Shown in pieces: positions 53,841 through 63,194 of a DNA stretch of 64,000 nucleotides. The notes under the pieces were generated by a model, which did no database searches, had not been told where the DNA came from, and saw only the letters and a program-made list of their open reading frames with translations. How positions within the stretch are numbered: the first letter of the stretch is position 1; every line of letters begins with the position of its first letter. Source of the DNA: Haloarcula limicola (lineage in GTDB: Archaea; Halobacteriota; Halobacteria; Halobacteriales; Haloarculaceae); contig NZ_WRXM01000001.1 in NCBI RefSeq assembly GCF_010119205.1, positions 1 through 64,000 on the forward strand, given 5' to 3'. A program made the position numbers and the translations under genes.

Positions 53841-54221
53841 ATGGCAGAGCAAGACACCCTCCTCAACGCGGTCATCGGCGCGGTCGCGACAGCCCTCCTG
53901 AGTTCGTTCGTCCCCTTCGCACCGGTCTTCGGCGGTGCGCTCGCCGGCTACCTCCAGGGCGGCGACCGGGACGACGGCCTCCGCGTCGGGGTCGTCTCCG
54001 GCCTCATCGGCCTCGTGTTCTCGGCGATCGTCGCCGTCTTCGTCTTCGTCGTCCTCTTCGGTCTCGTCCTCAGCGGCGGGATGCCGGTCGGGTTCGGCGC
54101 GTTCGGCCTCGTCTTCCTCGTCCTCGTCGGCCTGTTCTCGGCCGTCTACATCGTCGGGCTGAGCGCGCTGGGCGGCTGGCTGGGCAACTACGTCAAGTAC
54201 GAGACGGACGTCGGCAACTGA
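53841..54221 (+). CDS. DUF5518 membrane protein
   Basis: A 126-residue protein with several glycine-rich helices (VIGAVATALLSSFVPFAPVFGGALAGYL, LFGLVLSGGMPVGFGAFGLVFLVL). Typical of the haloarchaeal DUF5518 family: small, four predicted helices, unknown function. Probably its own promoter; it lies 111 bases after rps2. It opens a four-gene accessory stretch. Confidence 0.8.
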   Translation: MAEQDTLLNAVIGAVATALLSSFVPFAPVFGGALAGYLQGGDRDDGLRVGVVSGLIGLVFSAIVAVFVFVVLFGLVLSGGMPVGFGAFGLVFLVLVGLFSAVYIVGLSALGGWLGNYVKYETDVGN

Positions 54222-54273
54222 CGATCGCTCGCGGGCGGTTATATCACGGCGGTGCTCGATAGCGGCGGGTGAG

Positions 54274-54540
54274 ATGCGCGAGACGCTGACGGACGCGGGG
54301 TGGGGCGCGCTCGTGACGCTCGCCGGGGTCGCGGCGATGGTCCCGCTGTTGGCGCTGTACGTCGCCGGCGCGCTCGGGGTCGGTGTCCCGCCGTCGTCGC
54401 CGGCCTACGACCTCTTCTTGGGACTCGTATTCGGATTCTTCCTTGCGTACGCGGTCGGCCTGAGCACCGTCGGCGGTCTAGGCGGGACGTGGATGCGGCG
54501 ACACACAGACTGGAATCTGGACCCGAGTCGCTGGCTTTGA
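54274..54540 (+). CDS. Small membrane protein, 88 residues
   Basis: Two hydrophobic helices (LVTLAGVAAMVPLLALYVAGALGVG and LFLGLVFGFFLAYAVGLSTVGGLGG) with a short basic C-terminus (WMRRHTDW). No family recognised; likely a haloarchaea-specific protein. Same strand as the DUF5518 gene, 52 bases after it, so probably coexpressed. Confidence 0.65.
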   Translation: MRETLTDAGWGALVTLAGVAAMVPLLALYVAGALGVGVPPSSPAYDLFLGLVFGFFLAYAVGLSTVGGLGGTWMRRHTDWNLDPSRWL

Positions 54541-54609
54541 GGGGGCGCTTCGGCGAATGGCGACGCGGTTTGGCACTCGATTCAAACGTGTCCAGTCCTA
54601 ACCGCCGCT

Positions 54610-55950
54610 ATGTCGAAGACCCCGCCGGGACCGAAGGGGGAACCGCTGTTCGGCAGCAGCCGAACGTACGCGAACGATCCGTTTCGGTTCATCTCGGCGC
54701 TGGAGACGGCCTACGGCGACGTGGCCCGGTTCGATATGGGGCCGATGGACACCCTCATGCTCTGTGACCCGACAGCGATCGAGCGGGTGCTGGTCTCGGA
54801 CGCCGACCGGTTCCGCAAGCCGGACTTCCAGGGCGACGCGCTCGGCGACTTGCTCGGCGAGGGACTGCTCTTGAGCGAGGGCGAGACGTGGGAACAGCAG
54901 CGGCGGCTGGGGAACCCGGCGTTCTCGATGGGGCGGCTGGCCGGGATGGCGGACCGGATTACGGACCACGCCGAGGACCGCATCGCGGGGTGGGACGCGG
55001 GAGATGTCGTGGATATCGAACAGGAGATGACGCGAGTGACCCTCGACGTCATCCTCGATCTGATGATGGGCGTTACACTCTCCGAACAGCGGGTGCGGAC
55101 CATCGAGGAGCAGCTCGTCCCGCTCGGCCAGCGCTTCGAACCCGACCCGATCAGGTTCGCCGCGCCCGACTGGATGCCGATGCCGGACGACGCCGAGTTC
55201 GCCAGCGCCGTCGAGACGCTGGACGGAGTGCTAGACGACATCGTCGCCGTCCGCGAGGCGGACGTCGGGACGGACGCCGACGGCCCGATGGACTTCCTCT
55301 CGGTGCTCATCCGAGCGCGCGACGACGGGAACCAGACGGCCGAGCAGCTGCGCGACGAGATGATGACGATGCTGCTGGCGGGTCACGACACGACGGCGCT
55401 GACGCTCACGTACACCTGGTTCCTGCTGTCGGAGCATCCCGCGGCCGAGCGGAAGGTCCACGCGGAACTCGACGAGGTCGTCGGCGACGAGCGACCGGGG
55501 ATGGAACACGTCCGCGAACTCGACTACCTGGAGCGGGTGATCCAGGAGGCGATGCGGCTGTATCCGCCGGTGTACACCATCTTCCGCGAACCGACCGACG
55601 ACGTGGAGCTATCGGGATATCCGGTCGAGGCGGGGACGACGCTGATGCTCCCGCAGTGGGGGGTCCACCGCTCGGCCCGCTTCTACGACGACCCGGAGGC
55701 GTTCGACCCCGACCGCTGGCGGCCCGAACGCGCGGAAGAGTGCCCGCGGTTCGCGTACTTCCCGTTCGGCGGCGGTCCGCGCCACTGCATCGGCAAGCAC
55801 CTCGCCATGCTGGAGGCCCAACTCATCACCGCGACGACGGCCAAGCGGTACCACCTCGACTTCCAGGGCGAGACGCCGCTGGAACTCATGCCGTCGCTGA
55901 CCGCCCATCCCAGACAGGAGATGTCGATGCGGGTCGAAAGCCGAGACTAG
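54610..55950 (+). CDS. Cytochrome P450
   Basis: A 446-residue P450 monooxygenase. I-helix motif AGHDTTALT, K-helix ExxR in EAMRLYPP, and the heme-binding FPFGGGPRHCIGKH with C393 as iron ligand. N-terminal start is cytosolic (PPGPKGEPLFG), no membrane anchor. It resembles bacterial CYP-type fatty-acid or terpenoid hydroxylases in layout. Substrate and redox partner are unknown and not adjacent. Haloarchaea often carry one such gene. The convergent gene is a secreted lipoprotein. Confidence 0.92.
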   Translation: MSKTPPGPKGEPLFGSSRTYANDPFRFISALETAYGDVARFDMGPMDTLMLCDPTAIERVLVSDADRFRKPDFQGDALGDLLGEGLLLSEGETWEQQRRLGNPAFSMGRLAGMADRITDHAEDRIAGWDAGDVVDIEQEMTRVTLDVILDLMMGVTLSEQRVRTIEEQLVPLGQRFEPDPIRFAAPDWMPMPDDAEFASAVETLDGVLDDIVAVREADVGTDADGPMDFLSVLIRARDDGNQTAEQLRDEMMTMLLAGHDTTALTLTYTWFLLSEHPAAERKVHAELDEVVGDERPGMEHVRELDYLERVIQEAMRLYPPVYTIFREPTDDVELSGYPVEAGTTLMLPQWGVHRSARFYDDPEAFDPDRWRPERAEECPRFAYFPFGGGPRHCIGKHLAMLEAQLITATTAKRYHLDFQGETPLELMPSLTAHPRQEMSMRVESRD

Positions 55951-55957
55951 CCGGCCG

Positions 55958-56821
55958 TTACCACTCGGTCGGGACGTCCGTCACGTCGACGTCTCGCTCG
56001 GCCGTGACGTGGCCGCGAATCCGCAGCGGTATCGTCTCGGCCTCGCTCGTCGTGTATTCCGTGTCTACGTCCAGCGACGCCGAGACCGACTCGCCGGCGG
56101 CGACGGTACGCTCGACGACGCGCGATTCGTCGTCGTCCGCGATGCGCTTCGTCGGCCAGTAGACCGCCGCGAGGAACCGCCCGTCGGTCTCGGCGACGTT
56201 CGTCGCCGAGAGCGACACCGACAGCGGCTCGCCCTGCGAGACCGATTCGGGGACGGTCACGCTATCGAGTTTGAACCGGGGAGACGAGGCGGCGAGCGTC
56301 TCGGTCGCACCCGCCGGGAGCGCCCACTCGGTGTCCTCGCCGTCGCGTCGGATTCGCGGATTAGACGCCGACAGCGGCGACGGCAGGGTGAACGCGAGAA
56401 ACGGTCGCTCGATGCCCGCGGCCATGTAGTTTCTCGATCCGACGGTGTCGGGCAGTCCCGGGTTCCACGACTCCGAATCGGTCTCGAAGGTGAATCCGTC
56501 GGTCGAAGCGTCCCGCGGTCCCTCGATGGAAGCGACGACGTACTGCTTGCTCTGGGCCGTGAGCACGCCCCCCGATCCCATCAGGGACTCGTACCGAATC
56601 GACTTCCGGACGACGATGTCCCCGACGGCGGGCGTCGCGTCGGTGTGCGTTCCGGCGGGTTGGTCGGTTGGCGACTCGGTCCGCGAACCCGTTCGGGTAT
56701 CGCTCGGCGGGGCTTCGGTTCGGTTCGGCGTATCGTCCGAGCCCGCGGGCGACTCGGAGAGACAGCCGGCGAGTCCGGCGAGGGCCGTTCCGCACGCGGC
56801 GAGCAGTCGGCGGCGGTTCAT
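55958..56821 (-). CDS. Tat-exported lipoprotein, function unknown
   Basis: A 287-residue protein. The N-terminus MNRRRLLAACGTALAGLAGC is a Tat signal with a lipobox (LAGC), so it should be anchored outside the membrane. After a Ser/Thr-rich linker (about 25-65) comes a beta-rich region with repeats of strand pattern (SLSATNVAETDGRFLAAVYWP, DSVTVPESVSQGEPLSVSL), possibly an immunoglobulin-like domain such as those in cell-surface proteins. No catalytic motif. Convergent with the P450 gene, eight bases apart. Confidence 0.75.
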   Translation of the reverse strand: MNRRRLLAACGTALAGLAGCLSESPAGSDDTPNRTEAPPSDTRTGSRTESPTDQPAGTHTDATPAVGDIVVRKSIRYESLMGSGGVLTAQSKQYVVASIEGPRDASTDGFTFETDSESWNPGLPDTVGSRNYMAAGIERPFLAFTLPSPLSASNPRIRRDGEDTEWALPAGATETLAASSPRFKLDSVTVPESVSQGEPLSVSLSATNVAETDGRFLAAVYWPTKRIADDDESRVVERTVAAGESVSASLDVDTEYTTSEAETIPLRIRGHVTAERDVDVTDVPTEW

Positions 56822-56982
56822 ACTCGGTCGTTCCGCGCACCGCTAAAAGTGCTTTCAGGAGGCTGAAAACCGCTTTTTACCGTTGTCACATCGTGCGTCG
56901 TCCCGAACTGCGAGCGAGCCGTCGCGTCGATCCGGAATCTCGCTCCGAAAACGCCTAACCCCCTCCGGATACACGAACGGGT

Positions 56983-57966
56983 ATGGTTACGTCGAGCGCC
57001 CCCGGCAAGGTGTATCTGTTCGGGGAACACGCGGTCGTCTACGGTGAGCCGGCGGTCCCGTGCGCCATCGAGCGCCGGGCGCGAGTGACGGCCACCGAGC
57101 GAGAAGACGGGTTGCGCGTTCACGCGGACGACCTCAAGCTCGATGGGTTCACCGTCGAGTACGACGGCGACGGCGATACGCGGCCGGACGTCGAGGCGGA
57201 GCGGCCACTCGTCGAGGCGGCGATGGGCTACGTCAACGAGGCGGTCTCGCAGGTCCGGGAGGCCACCGGGACGCCCGAGGCCGGCTTCGAGATACAGATC
57301 GAGAGCGACATCCCGCTGGGGGCGGGCCTCGGTTCCTCGGCGGCGGTCGTCGTCGCGGCCATCGACGCCGCGACGCGGGAGTTGGGCGTCGAACTCACGC
57401 CCCGCGAGATCGCCGACCGCGCGTACCGGGTCGAGTCGGCGGTGCAGGACGGGCAGGCCTCGCGGGCCGACACGTTCTGCTCGGCCGTCGGCGGCGCGGT
57501 CCGCGTCGAGGGCGACGACTGCCGGACGCTCGATGGCATCGGCAACCTCCCGTTCGTCATCGGGTTCGACGGCGGGGCCGGCGACACCGGGGCGCTCGTC
57601 GCCGGCGTCCGCCGGCTCCGGGAGGAACACGACTTCGCGGCCGACACCGTTCGGGCGATCGGTGACGTCGTCCGGGAGGGGGAGAACGTCCTCGGCACGG
57701 ACGACTACGAGTCGCTGGGGGAGCTGATGAACTTCAACCACGGGCTGCTGTCGGCGCTCGGCGTCTCCTCGCGGTCGCTGGATACGATGGTGTGGGCCGC
57801 CAGGGACGCCGGCGCGGTCGGCGCGAAGCTCACCGGGGCCGGCGGCGGCGGCTGTATCGTCGCGCTGGACGAGGGCGACGACGCCCTCACCGCGCTGAAG
57901 TACACACCGGGCTGTGAGGACGCTTTCCGGGCGGAACTGGACACCGAGGGAGTGAGGCGGGAATGA
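56983..57966 (+). CDS. mvk: Mevalonate kinase
   Basis: A 327-residue GHMP kinase. Motifs VYLFGEHAVVYGEPAVPCAI, the phosphate-binding GLGSSAAVVVA, and GAKLTGAGGGGCIVAL near the C-terminus. It phosphorylates mevalonate for archaeal isoprenoid lipids. Starts 161 bases after the lipoprotein gene; its stop overlaps the IPK start (ATGA). Confidence 0.94.
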   Translation: MVTSSAPGKVYLFGEHAVVYGEPAVPCAIERRARVTATEREDGLRVHADDLKLDGFTVEYDGDGDTRPDVEAERPLVEAAMGYVNEAVSQVREATGTPEAGFEIQIESDIPLGAGLGSSAAVVVAAIDAATRELGVELTPREIADRAYRVESAVQDGQASRADTFCSAVGGAVRVEGDDCRTLDGIGNLPFVIGFDGGAGDTGALVAGVRRLREEHDFAADTVRAIGDVVREGENVLGTDDYESLGELMNFNHGLLSALGVSSRSLDTMVWAARDAGAVGAKLTGAGGGGCIVALDEGDDALTALKYTPGCEDAFRAELDTEGVRRE

Positions 57967-58700
57967 CCGTCGTCCTCAAACTCGGCGGGAGCGTCGTCAC
58001 CGAGAAGGACGAACCGGAGACGGTCGACGACGCGGGACTCGCGGCGGCGGCCGACGCCGTCGCCGACGCGGACGAGGACCTCGTCGTCGTCCACGGCGGC
58101 GGGAGCTTCGGCCACCACCACGCCGCCGAGTACGGCGTCAGCACGACCGAGGGGACCCGCGACGTTGCCGGCGTCGACGCGATCCACGGCGCGATGAAGC
58201 GACTGAACGCGCGAGTCGTCGCCTCGCTGACCGACCGGGACGTGCCGGCGGTCCCGGTCCATCCGTTCTCGGCGGGCCACCGCGACGCCGACGGCGCGCT
58301 CTCGCTGCCCACCGGTCAGGTCGAGACGCTGCTCGGCGAGGGGTTCGTGCCGGTGCTCCACGGCGACCTCGTCGCCCACGAGGGCGAGGGCGCGACCGTC
58401 CTCAGCGGCGACGAACTCGTCGTCGAACTCGCGCCCGCCGTGGACGCGGATCGCGTCGGTGTCTGCTCTACGGTTCCGGGCGTTCTCTCCGAGGCCGGTG
58501 AGGTGATCGAGCGGATCGCGGCGTTCGAGGACGTGGCGGCGGCCCTCGGCGGGAGCGACGCGACCGACGTCTCCGGCGGGATGGCCGGGAAAGTCCGGGC
58601 GCTGCTCGCGCTGGAGAGCCCGGCCCACGTCTTCGGTCCCGACGACCTCCCCGCGTTCCTCGCCGGCGAGTCACCGGGGACGACCGTCGACGCCGAGTGA
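57963..58700 (+). CDS. ipk: Isopentenyl phosphate kinase
   Basis: A 245-residue amino-acid-kinase-fold enzyme of the archaeal modified mevalonate path, making isopentenyl diphosphate. LKLGGSVVTEKDEPETVD at the N-terminus, VVHGGGSFGHHHAAEYG with the family His, and DVSGGMAGKVRALLAL near the end. Overlaps mvk by four bases, so the two steps are coexpressed. Confidence 0.93.
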   Translation: MTVVLKLGGSVVTEKDEPETVDDAGLAAAADAVADADEDLVVVHGGGSFGHHHAAEYGVSTTEGTRDVAGVDAIHGAMKRLNARVVASLTDRDVPAVPVHPFSAGHRDADGALSLPTGQVETLLGEGFVPVLHGDLVAHEGEGATVLSGDELVVELAPAVDADRVGVCSTVPGVLSEAGEVIERIAAFEDVAAALGGSDATDVSGGMAGKVRALLALESPAHVFGPDDLPAFLAGESPGTTVDAE

Positions 58701-58746
58701 TACTGTCGGCGTAACCTATTTGACCAGCGTTGGTCATTGTCGTACA

Positions 58747-60066
58747 ATGTCTGCTGTTAGCTTATTGGACGTTTACCGATACGGCACGCGCTTCGTCGGG
58801 TACTTTCTCGTCGTGAGCGTCGTCGGGGGCGTGTTCGTCGGGATCGGCATGGTCCTCGGCGCGTCGAGTGCGACCTCCCCCACAGTCGAGACGAACCGCG
58901 CGCTCTTGGGCGTCGTCGTCGCCGGTATCGGCGTCCTCCTCACGCTCTCGGGCCTGTTCGGACTCGCCCACAAACTCGTCGCCGACGCGACGCGGGTCGG
59001 TGCCGCCGCGGCCGTCGCGGCGACGGGTGGGGAACCGACTGCTGATCGAGCCGAGGACGAATCGGGCGGTGAGACCGCGACCACTGACGAAACCGCCAGG
59101 GTCGATAGCGGGGAAACGACCGACGAGCGTCGGCCCGCGGATACGGCGGCCGCGTCGACCGGTACGGCGGCTGGTGGGGCCGCAGCGACCGCCGACGAGG
59201 AGACGTCGACCCGGCGATCCGAGACGCAGCCGCCAGCCGAGGACCCCGCGGACCCCGTGGGCGTCAATCGGCCCGGCCAGAGACGCGGCGGTCCGGGGCC
59301 GGCGGCTGCGACGGAGTTGGAGACGGCGGAAGCGACGCGGGCACCGGAACAGTCGCGGTCGGCGGTCGCCGGTGCCGACGACCGATCTGCTGCCGAGCGG
59401 GACTCAGTTCCGGACCAGCCGACGGACGCCGACGTCGACGTTCCGGGGGAAGAGACCACCGGCGATGCCCCTTCGAGCGCGGCGACTGCCACCGAGACCG
59501 ACGACACCGGCGCGGGACCGACCGAGGTGTCCGCCGGAGACGACAGTATCTTCGGTGGCCCGACGGCGGACGCCCCGAGCGACGCCACGGGAGAGCCGAC
59601 GGCGCGCGAAGCGAACGAGGGGAACGCGCCGACTCCGGCGGAGCGCGAGTCGCCGCAGGAGTGGTCCCCGCCGGACCCGACGGAGTTCGAGTCGGGCGAG
59701 TCGTCGGATCCGCAAACGGCGGACGACGCCGGTGGAACCGCGGACGCCGCCGCGTCCGACGCCGCTGACTGGGGTGCGGAGGGCACGGACGCGACGGGCG
59801 ACCACGACGAATCGACCGACGGACCGCGAACGACGGACGACTTATTCGGCGAGGAGCCGATCGACGAGAGCGACCCGTTCGAGCGCGCGGTCGGCGAGGA
59901 GACGCGCACCGCGGACAGTTCGGACGTGACGGGCGCGGACGCGACGGACGAAGTGGTCGCCGACCAATCGACTGACGAGGACGACTCCGAGACCGCTGGC
60001 AGTACCCGACGGTTCGACGTCGACTCGGACGGCGACCCGCTATCCGACGCGCTGGACGACGAGTGA
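58747..60066 (+). CDS. Two-TM protein with long acidic disordered tail
   Basis: A 439-residue protein. Residues 10-85 hold two membrane helices (FLVVSVVGGVFVGIGMVLGA and LLGVVVAGIGVLLTLSGLFGLA). The remaining 350 residues are a low-complexity chain of Thr, Asp, Glu, Ala and Gly, probably cytoplasmic and unfolded. No domain recognised. ATG 58747 is chosen since MSAVSLLDVYRYG is a plausible start and an upstream ATG lacks one. It lies between ipk and rnj in the lipid/RNA cluster; function unknown. Confidence 0.7.
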   Translation: MSAVSLLDVYRYGTRFVGYFLVVSVVGGVFVGIGMVLGASSATSPTVETNRALLGVVVAGIGVLLTLSGLFGLAHKLVADATRVGAAAAVAATGGEPTADRAEDESGGETATTDETARVDSGETTDERRPADTAAASTGTAAGGAAATADEETSTRRSETQPPAEDPADPVGVNRPGQRRGGPGPAAATELETAEATRAPEQSRSAVAGADDRSAAERDSVPDQPTDADVDVPGEETTGDAPSSAATATETDDTGAGPTEVSAGDDSIFGGPTADAPSDATGEPTAREANEGNAPTPAERESPQEWSPPDPTEFESGESSDPQTADDAGGTADAAASDAADWGAEGTDATGDHDESTDGPRTTDDLFGEEPIDESDPFERAVGEETRTADSSDVTGADATDEVVADQSTDEDDSETAGSTRRFDVDSDGDPLSDALDDE

Positions 60067-60085
60067 GCGGACGGAACCCACATCG

Positions 60086-60333
60086 TTTTAAGAAGCCGCG
60101 TTGTACTGCCGCGTAACCGAGCGCACGGCCGCCCGCGACTCGCGGTTCGGCGGCCGGCAGACGACGGGGGAAAAGTCGTCGGGACGCGAGTCCCTTCCAC
60201 TGCGGGAACCGAGGCTACGGGGCTACCCCGGCCGGCCTCGCCACCCATCGGAATCGAGACGCCGTTTCGGCGGTTACCGTCGTCGCCACCACCAACCGCG
60301 TGCTCGCGGTCGGCTCCACTCGGAGCTACAACC
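60086..60333 (+). promoter_or_regulatory. Promoter and long structured leader of RNase J gene
   Basis: TTTTAAGA (60086-60093) is the only TATA-like element before rnj and predicts a start near 60115, leaving a leader of about 220 bases. The leader can form five hairpins: 60127-60155 (7-bp outer arms with an inner CGCG/CGCG), 60160-60180 (GACGAC/GTCGTC), 60181-60194 (GGGAC/GTCCC with a GCGA tetraloop), 60210-60240 (CGAGGC/GCCTCG enclosing GGGG/CCCC), and 60260-60272 (CGCCG/CGGCG). No credible open frame. Autoregulation by RNase J is a possible reason. Confidence 0.5.
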
Positions 60334-61680
60334 ATGGAAGTCGAAATCGCAACAATTGGCGGATATGAGGCTGTGGGCCGACAGATGACGGCCGTCCGTG
60401 CGGGGGACGACGTCGTCATCTTCGACATGGGCCTGAACCTCTCGAAGGTACTGATTCACGACAACGTCGAGACCGAGCGGATGCACTCGCTCGACCTCAT
60501 CGACATGGGCGCGATCCCGGACGACCGCGTCATGTCCGACCTCGAGGGCGACGTCAAGGCCATCGTGCCGACCCACGGTCACCTGGACCACATCGGCGCG
60601 ATCTCGAAGCTCGCACACCGCTACGACGCGCCCATCGTCGCCACGCCGTTCACCATCGAACTCGTCAAACAGCAGATCAAGGGCGAGGAGAAGTTCGGCG
60701 TCCAGAACGACCTCCAGAAGATGGAGGCCGGCGAGACGATGCAGATCGGCGAGCGCACCGAACTGGAGTTCGTCAACGTCACTCACTCCATCATCGACGC
60801 CATCAACCCGGTCCTTCACACGCCGGAGGGCGCAGTCGTCTACGGGCTTGACAAACGGATGGACCACACGCCGGTGCTGGGCGACCCCATCGACATGAAG
60901 CGCTTCCGCGAGATCGGCCGCGAGGGCGAGGGCGTCCTCTGTTACATCGAGGACTGTACGAACGCCGGCCGGAAGGGCCGGACGCCCTCCGAGTCCGTCG
61001 CGCGCCGACACCTCAAGGACGTCATGCACAGCGTCGAGGACTACGACGGCGGGATCGTCGCCACGACGTTCTCGAGCCACATCGCTCGCGTGAAGAGTCT
61101 CGTCGAGTTCGCCGACGACATCGGCCGTCAGCCGGTGCTTCTGGGCCGCTCGATGGAGAAGTACTCCGGCACCGCGGAGCGCCTGGACTTCGTGGACTTC
61201 CCCGAGGACCTGGGGATGTACGGCCACCGGAAGTCCGTCGATCGCACGTTCAAGCGCATCATGAACGAGGGCAAGGAGAACTTCCTGCCCATCGTGACGG
61301 GCCACCAGGGTGAGCCGCGCGCGATGCTCACCCGCATGGGCCGCGGCGAGACCCCCTACGAACTGGACGACGGCGACAAGGTCCTCTTCTCGGCCCGGGT
61401 CATCCCGGAGCCGACCAACGAGGGCCAGCGCTACCAGTCCGAGAAACTGCTGGGTATGCAGGGCGCTCGCATCTACGACGACATCCACGTCTCGGGCCAC
61501 CTCCGAGAGGAAGGGCACTACGAGATGCTACAGGCGCTGCAGCCACAGCACGTCATCCCCGCTCACCAGAGCCTCAAAGGGTTCGCGCCGTACGTGGACC
61601 TCGCCGAGAACCAGGGCTACAAGGTCGGCCGCGACCTCCACGTTACCCGAAACGGTAACATGATCCAACTCACCGAGTAG
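60334..61680 (+). CDS. rnj: Ribonuclease J
   Basis: A 448-residue beta-CASP metallo-beta-lactamase ribonuclease. Motif 2 THGHLDHIG at about 86-94 binds the two zinc ions, with further metal His in [10 protein letters not shown]. The C-terminal beta-CASP blocks include [12 protein letters not shown] and [13 protein letters not shown], ending with VIPAHQS. It degrades RNA 5'-3' or as an endonuclease in mRNA decay. The long structured leader upstream is unusual. Five bases separate it from the idsA start. Confidence 0.93.
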   Translation: MEVEIATIGGYEAVGRQMTAVRAGDDVVIFDMGLNLSKVLIHDNVETERMHSLDLIDMGAIPDDRVMSDLEGDVKAIVPTHGHLDHIGAISKLAHRYDAPIVATPFTIELVKQQIKGEEKFGVQNDLQKMEAGETMQIGERTELEFVNVTHSIIDAINPVLHTPEGAVVYGLDKRMDHTPVLGDPIDMKRFREIGREGEGVLCYIEDCTNAGRKGRTPSESVARRHLKDVMHSVEDYDGGIVATTFSSHIARVKSLVEFADDIGRQPVLLGRSMEKYSGTAERLDFVDFPEDLGMYGHRKSVDRTFKRIMNEGKENFLPIVTGHQGEPRAMLTRMGRGETPYELDDGDKVLFSARVIPEPTNEGQRYQSEKLLGMQGARIYDDIHVSGHLREEGHYEMLQALQPQHVIPAHQSLKGFAPYVDLAENQGYKVGRDLHVTRNGNMIQLTE

Positions 61681-61684
61681 AGTG

Positions 61685-62725
61685 ATGTCAGGACGCCATC
61701 AGCAGGTCGAAGCGGCCATCCTCGCCCGGCGAGAGCGGGTCAACGAGGCGCTCCCGGAGGAACTCCCGGTCACGCGGCCGGAACACCTCTACGAGGCGAC
61801 CCGGTACCTGCTGGACGCTGGCGGCAAACGACTCCGACCGACGGTGCTGCTGTTGGTCGCCGAGTCGCTGTTGGACGTCGAACCGCTCTCGGAGAACTAC
61901 CGCGACTTCCCGACGCTGGACGACGGGCGCGCCGACGTGCTGTCGGCGGCCATCGCGATCGAGGTCATCCAGACGTTCACGCTCATCCACGACGACATCA
62001 TGGACGACGACGACCTCCGCCGGGGAGTCCCCGCCGTCCACAAGGAGTACGACCTCTCGACGGCGATTCTGGCCGGCGACACGCTGTACTCGAAGGCCTT
62101 CGAGTTCCTGCTCGGAACCGGGGCCGCCCCGGAGCGGACCGTCGAGGCGAACAAGCGACTCGCCACGACGTGCACCCGTATCTGTGAGGGACAGTCGCTG
62201 GACATCGAGTTCGAGCAGCGCGAGGCGGTCACGCCCGAGGAGTACCTGGAGATGGTCGAACTCAAGACCGCCGTGCTGTACGGGGCCGCGGCGTCGATCC
62301 CGGCGACCCTGCTGGGGGCCGACGAGGAGACGGCCACGGCGCTGTATAACCACGGGCTGGACGTGGGCCGGGCGTTCCAGATCCAGGACGACCTGCTGGA
62401 CCTGACGACGCCCTCGGAGAAACTGGGCAAACAGCGCGGGTCGGACCTCGTCGAGAACAAGCAGACGCTCGTGACCCTACACGCGCGCCAGCAGGGCGTC
62501 GACGTGGCGAACCTCGTCGACACCGACTCGGTCGAGGACGTCTCGGAAGCCGAGATCGACGACGCCGTCGCCCGGCTCCGCGAGGCGGGCTCGATCGAGT
62601 ACGCGGAGGACCGAGCACAGGAACTCGTCCAGAGCGGGAAGGAGAACCTCGAAGTGCTCCCCGACAACGAGGCCCGCGAGCTGCTGGACGGCATCGCGAA
62701 CTACCTCGTCGAGCGAGAGTACTGA
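61685..62725 (+). CDS. idsA: Isoprenyl diphosphate synthase (farnesyl/geranylgeranyl)
   Basis: A 346-residue short-chain prenyltransferase. First Asp-rich motif in LIHDDIMDDDDLRRG, second in FQIQDDLLDLTTPSEKLGKQRGSD. It condenses isopentenyl diphosphate into C15/C20 chains for archaeal membrane lipids. The residues before the first motif decide product length and cannot be judged safely here. ATG 61685 is preferred over the adjacent GTG. Closely linked with rnj and downstream of mvk/ipk, so most of the lipid path is local. Confidence 0.93.
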   Translation: MSGRHQQVEAAILARRERVNEALPEELPVTRPEHLYEATRYLLDAGGKRLRPTVLLLVAESLLDVEPLSENYRDFPTLDDGRADVLSAAIAIEVIQTFTLIHDDIMDDDDLRRGVPAVHKEYDLSTAILAGDTLYSKAFEFLLGTGAAPERTVEANKRLATTCTRICEGQSLDIEFEQREAVTPEEYLEMVELKTAVLYGAAASIPATLLGADEETATALYNHGLDVGRAFQIQDDLLDLTTPSEKLGKQRGSDLVENKQTLVTLHARQQGVDVANLVDTDSVEDVSEAEIDDAVARLREAGSIEYAEDRAQELVQSGKENLEVLPDNEARELLDGIANYLVEREY

Positions 62726-62806
62726 CCGTCGGACCGCGCCCCGTCGGTTTTTCCGGGGTGAGTATCGGGCAACAGACCTATAATCGGCAGACGCGACGGC
62801 CGAACC

Positions 62807-63094
62807 ATGCCGACGTACTCGGTCCTCGCCGACGTCAACGAACAGGAGATACAGAACGCCCAGGAGCTCGTGAGCATCTGGGGCGACGTCCGACAGGACA
62901 TCGAGGACCTCGGTGGGGAGCCCCTCGACAGCTACGCGCTGGCGGGCAGCTACGACTTCCTGCTCACGTTCGAAGTCCCCGACGAGGACACCGTGCTGCA
63001 GGCCTCCATCGCGATCGAGCGGTACGGGCTGGACACGGAGACGATGCGCGCGGTGCCCACCGAGCAGTTCGGTGAACTCGTCACGGACATCTGA
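62807..63094 (+). CDS. GYD-domain protein
   Basis: A 95-residue dimeric alpha/beta-barrel-type protein. The GYD-like region reads LAGSYDFLLTFEVPDED. TATA-like CTATAATC (62778-62785) is about 26 bases before the ATG, so a leaderless message is likely. Function of such proteins is unknown; stress-related binding has been proposed for relatives. Confidence 0.85.
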   Translation: MPTYSVLADVNEQEIQNAQELVSIWGDVRQDIEDLGGEPLDSYALAGSYDFLLTFEVPDEDTVLQASIAIERYGLDTETMRAVPTEQFGELVTDI

Positions 63095-63194
63095 GGCGAT
63101 AGCCCGCGGTCGGCTCCCCGTGGCTCTCGTTCCCCGAATCTCGACCTTCACTCTCCGGAACGGAGTTAAACGGGTTCGACCCCAACAGTCGGCC

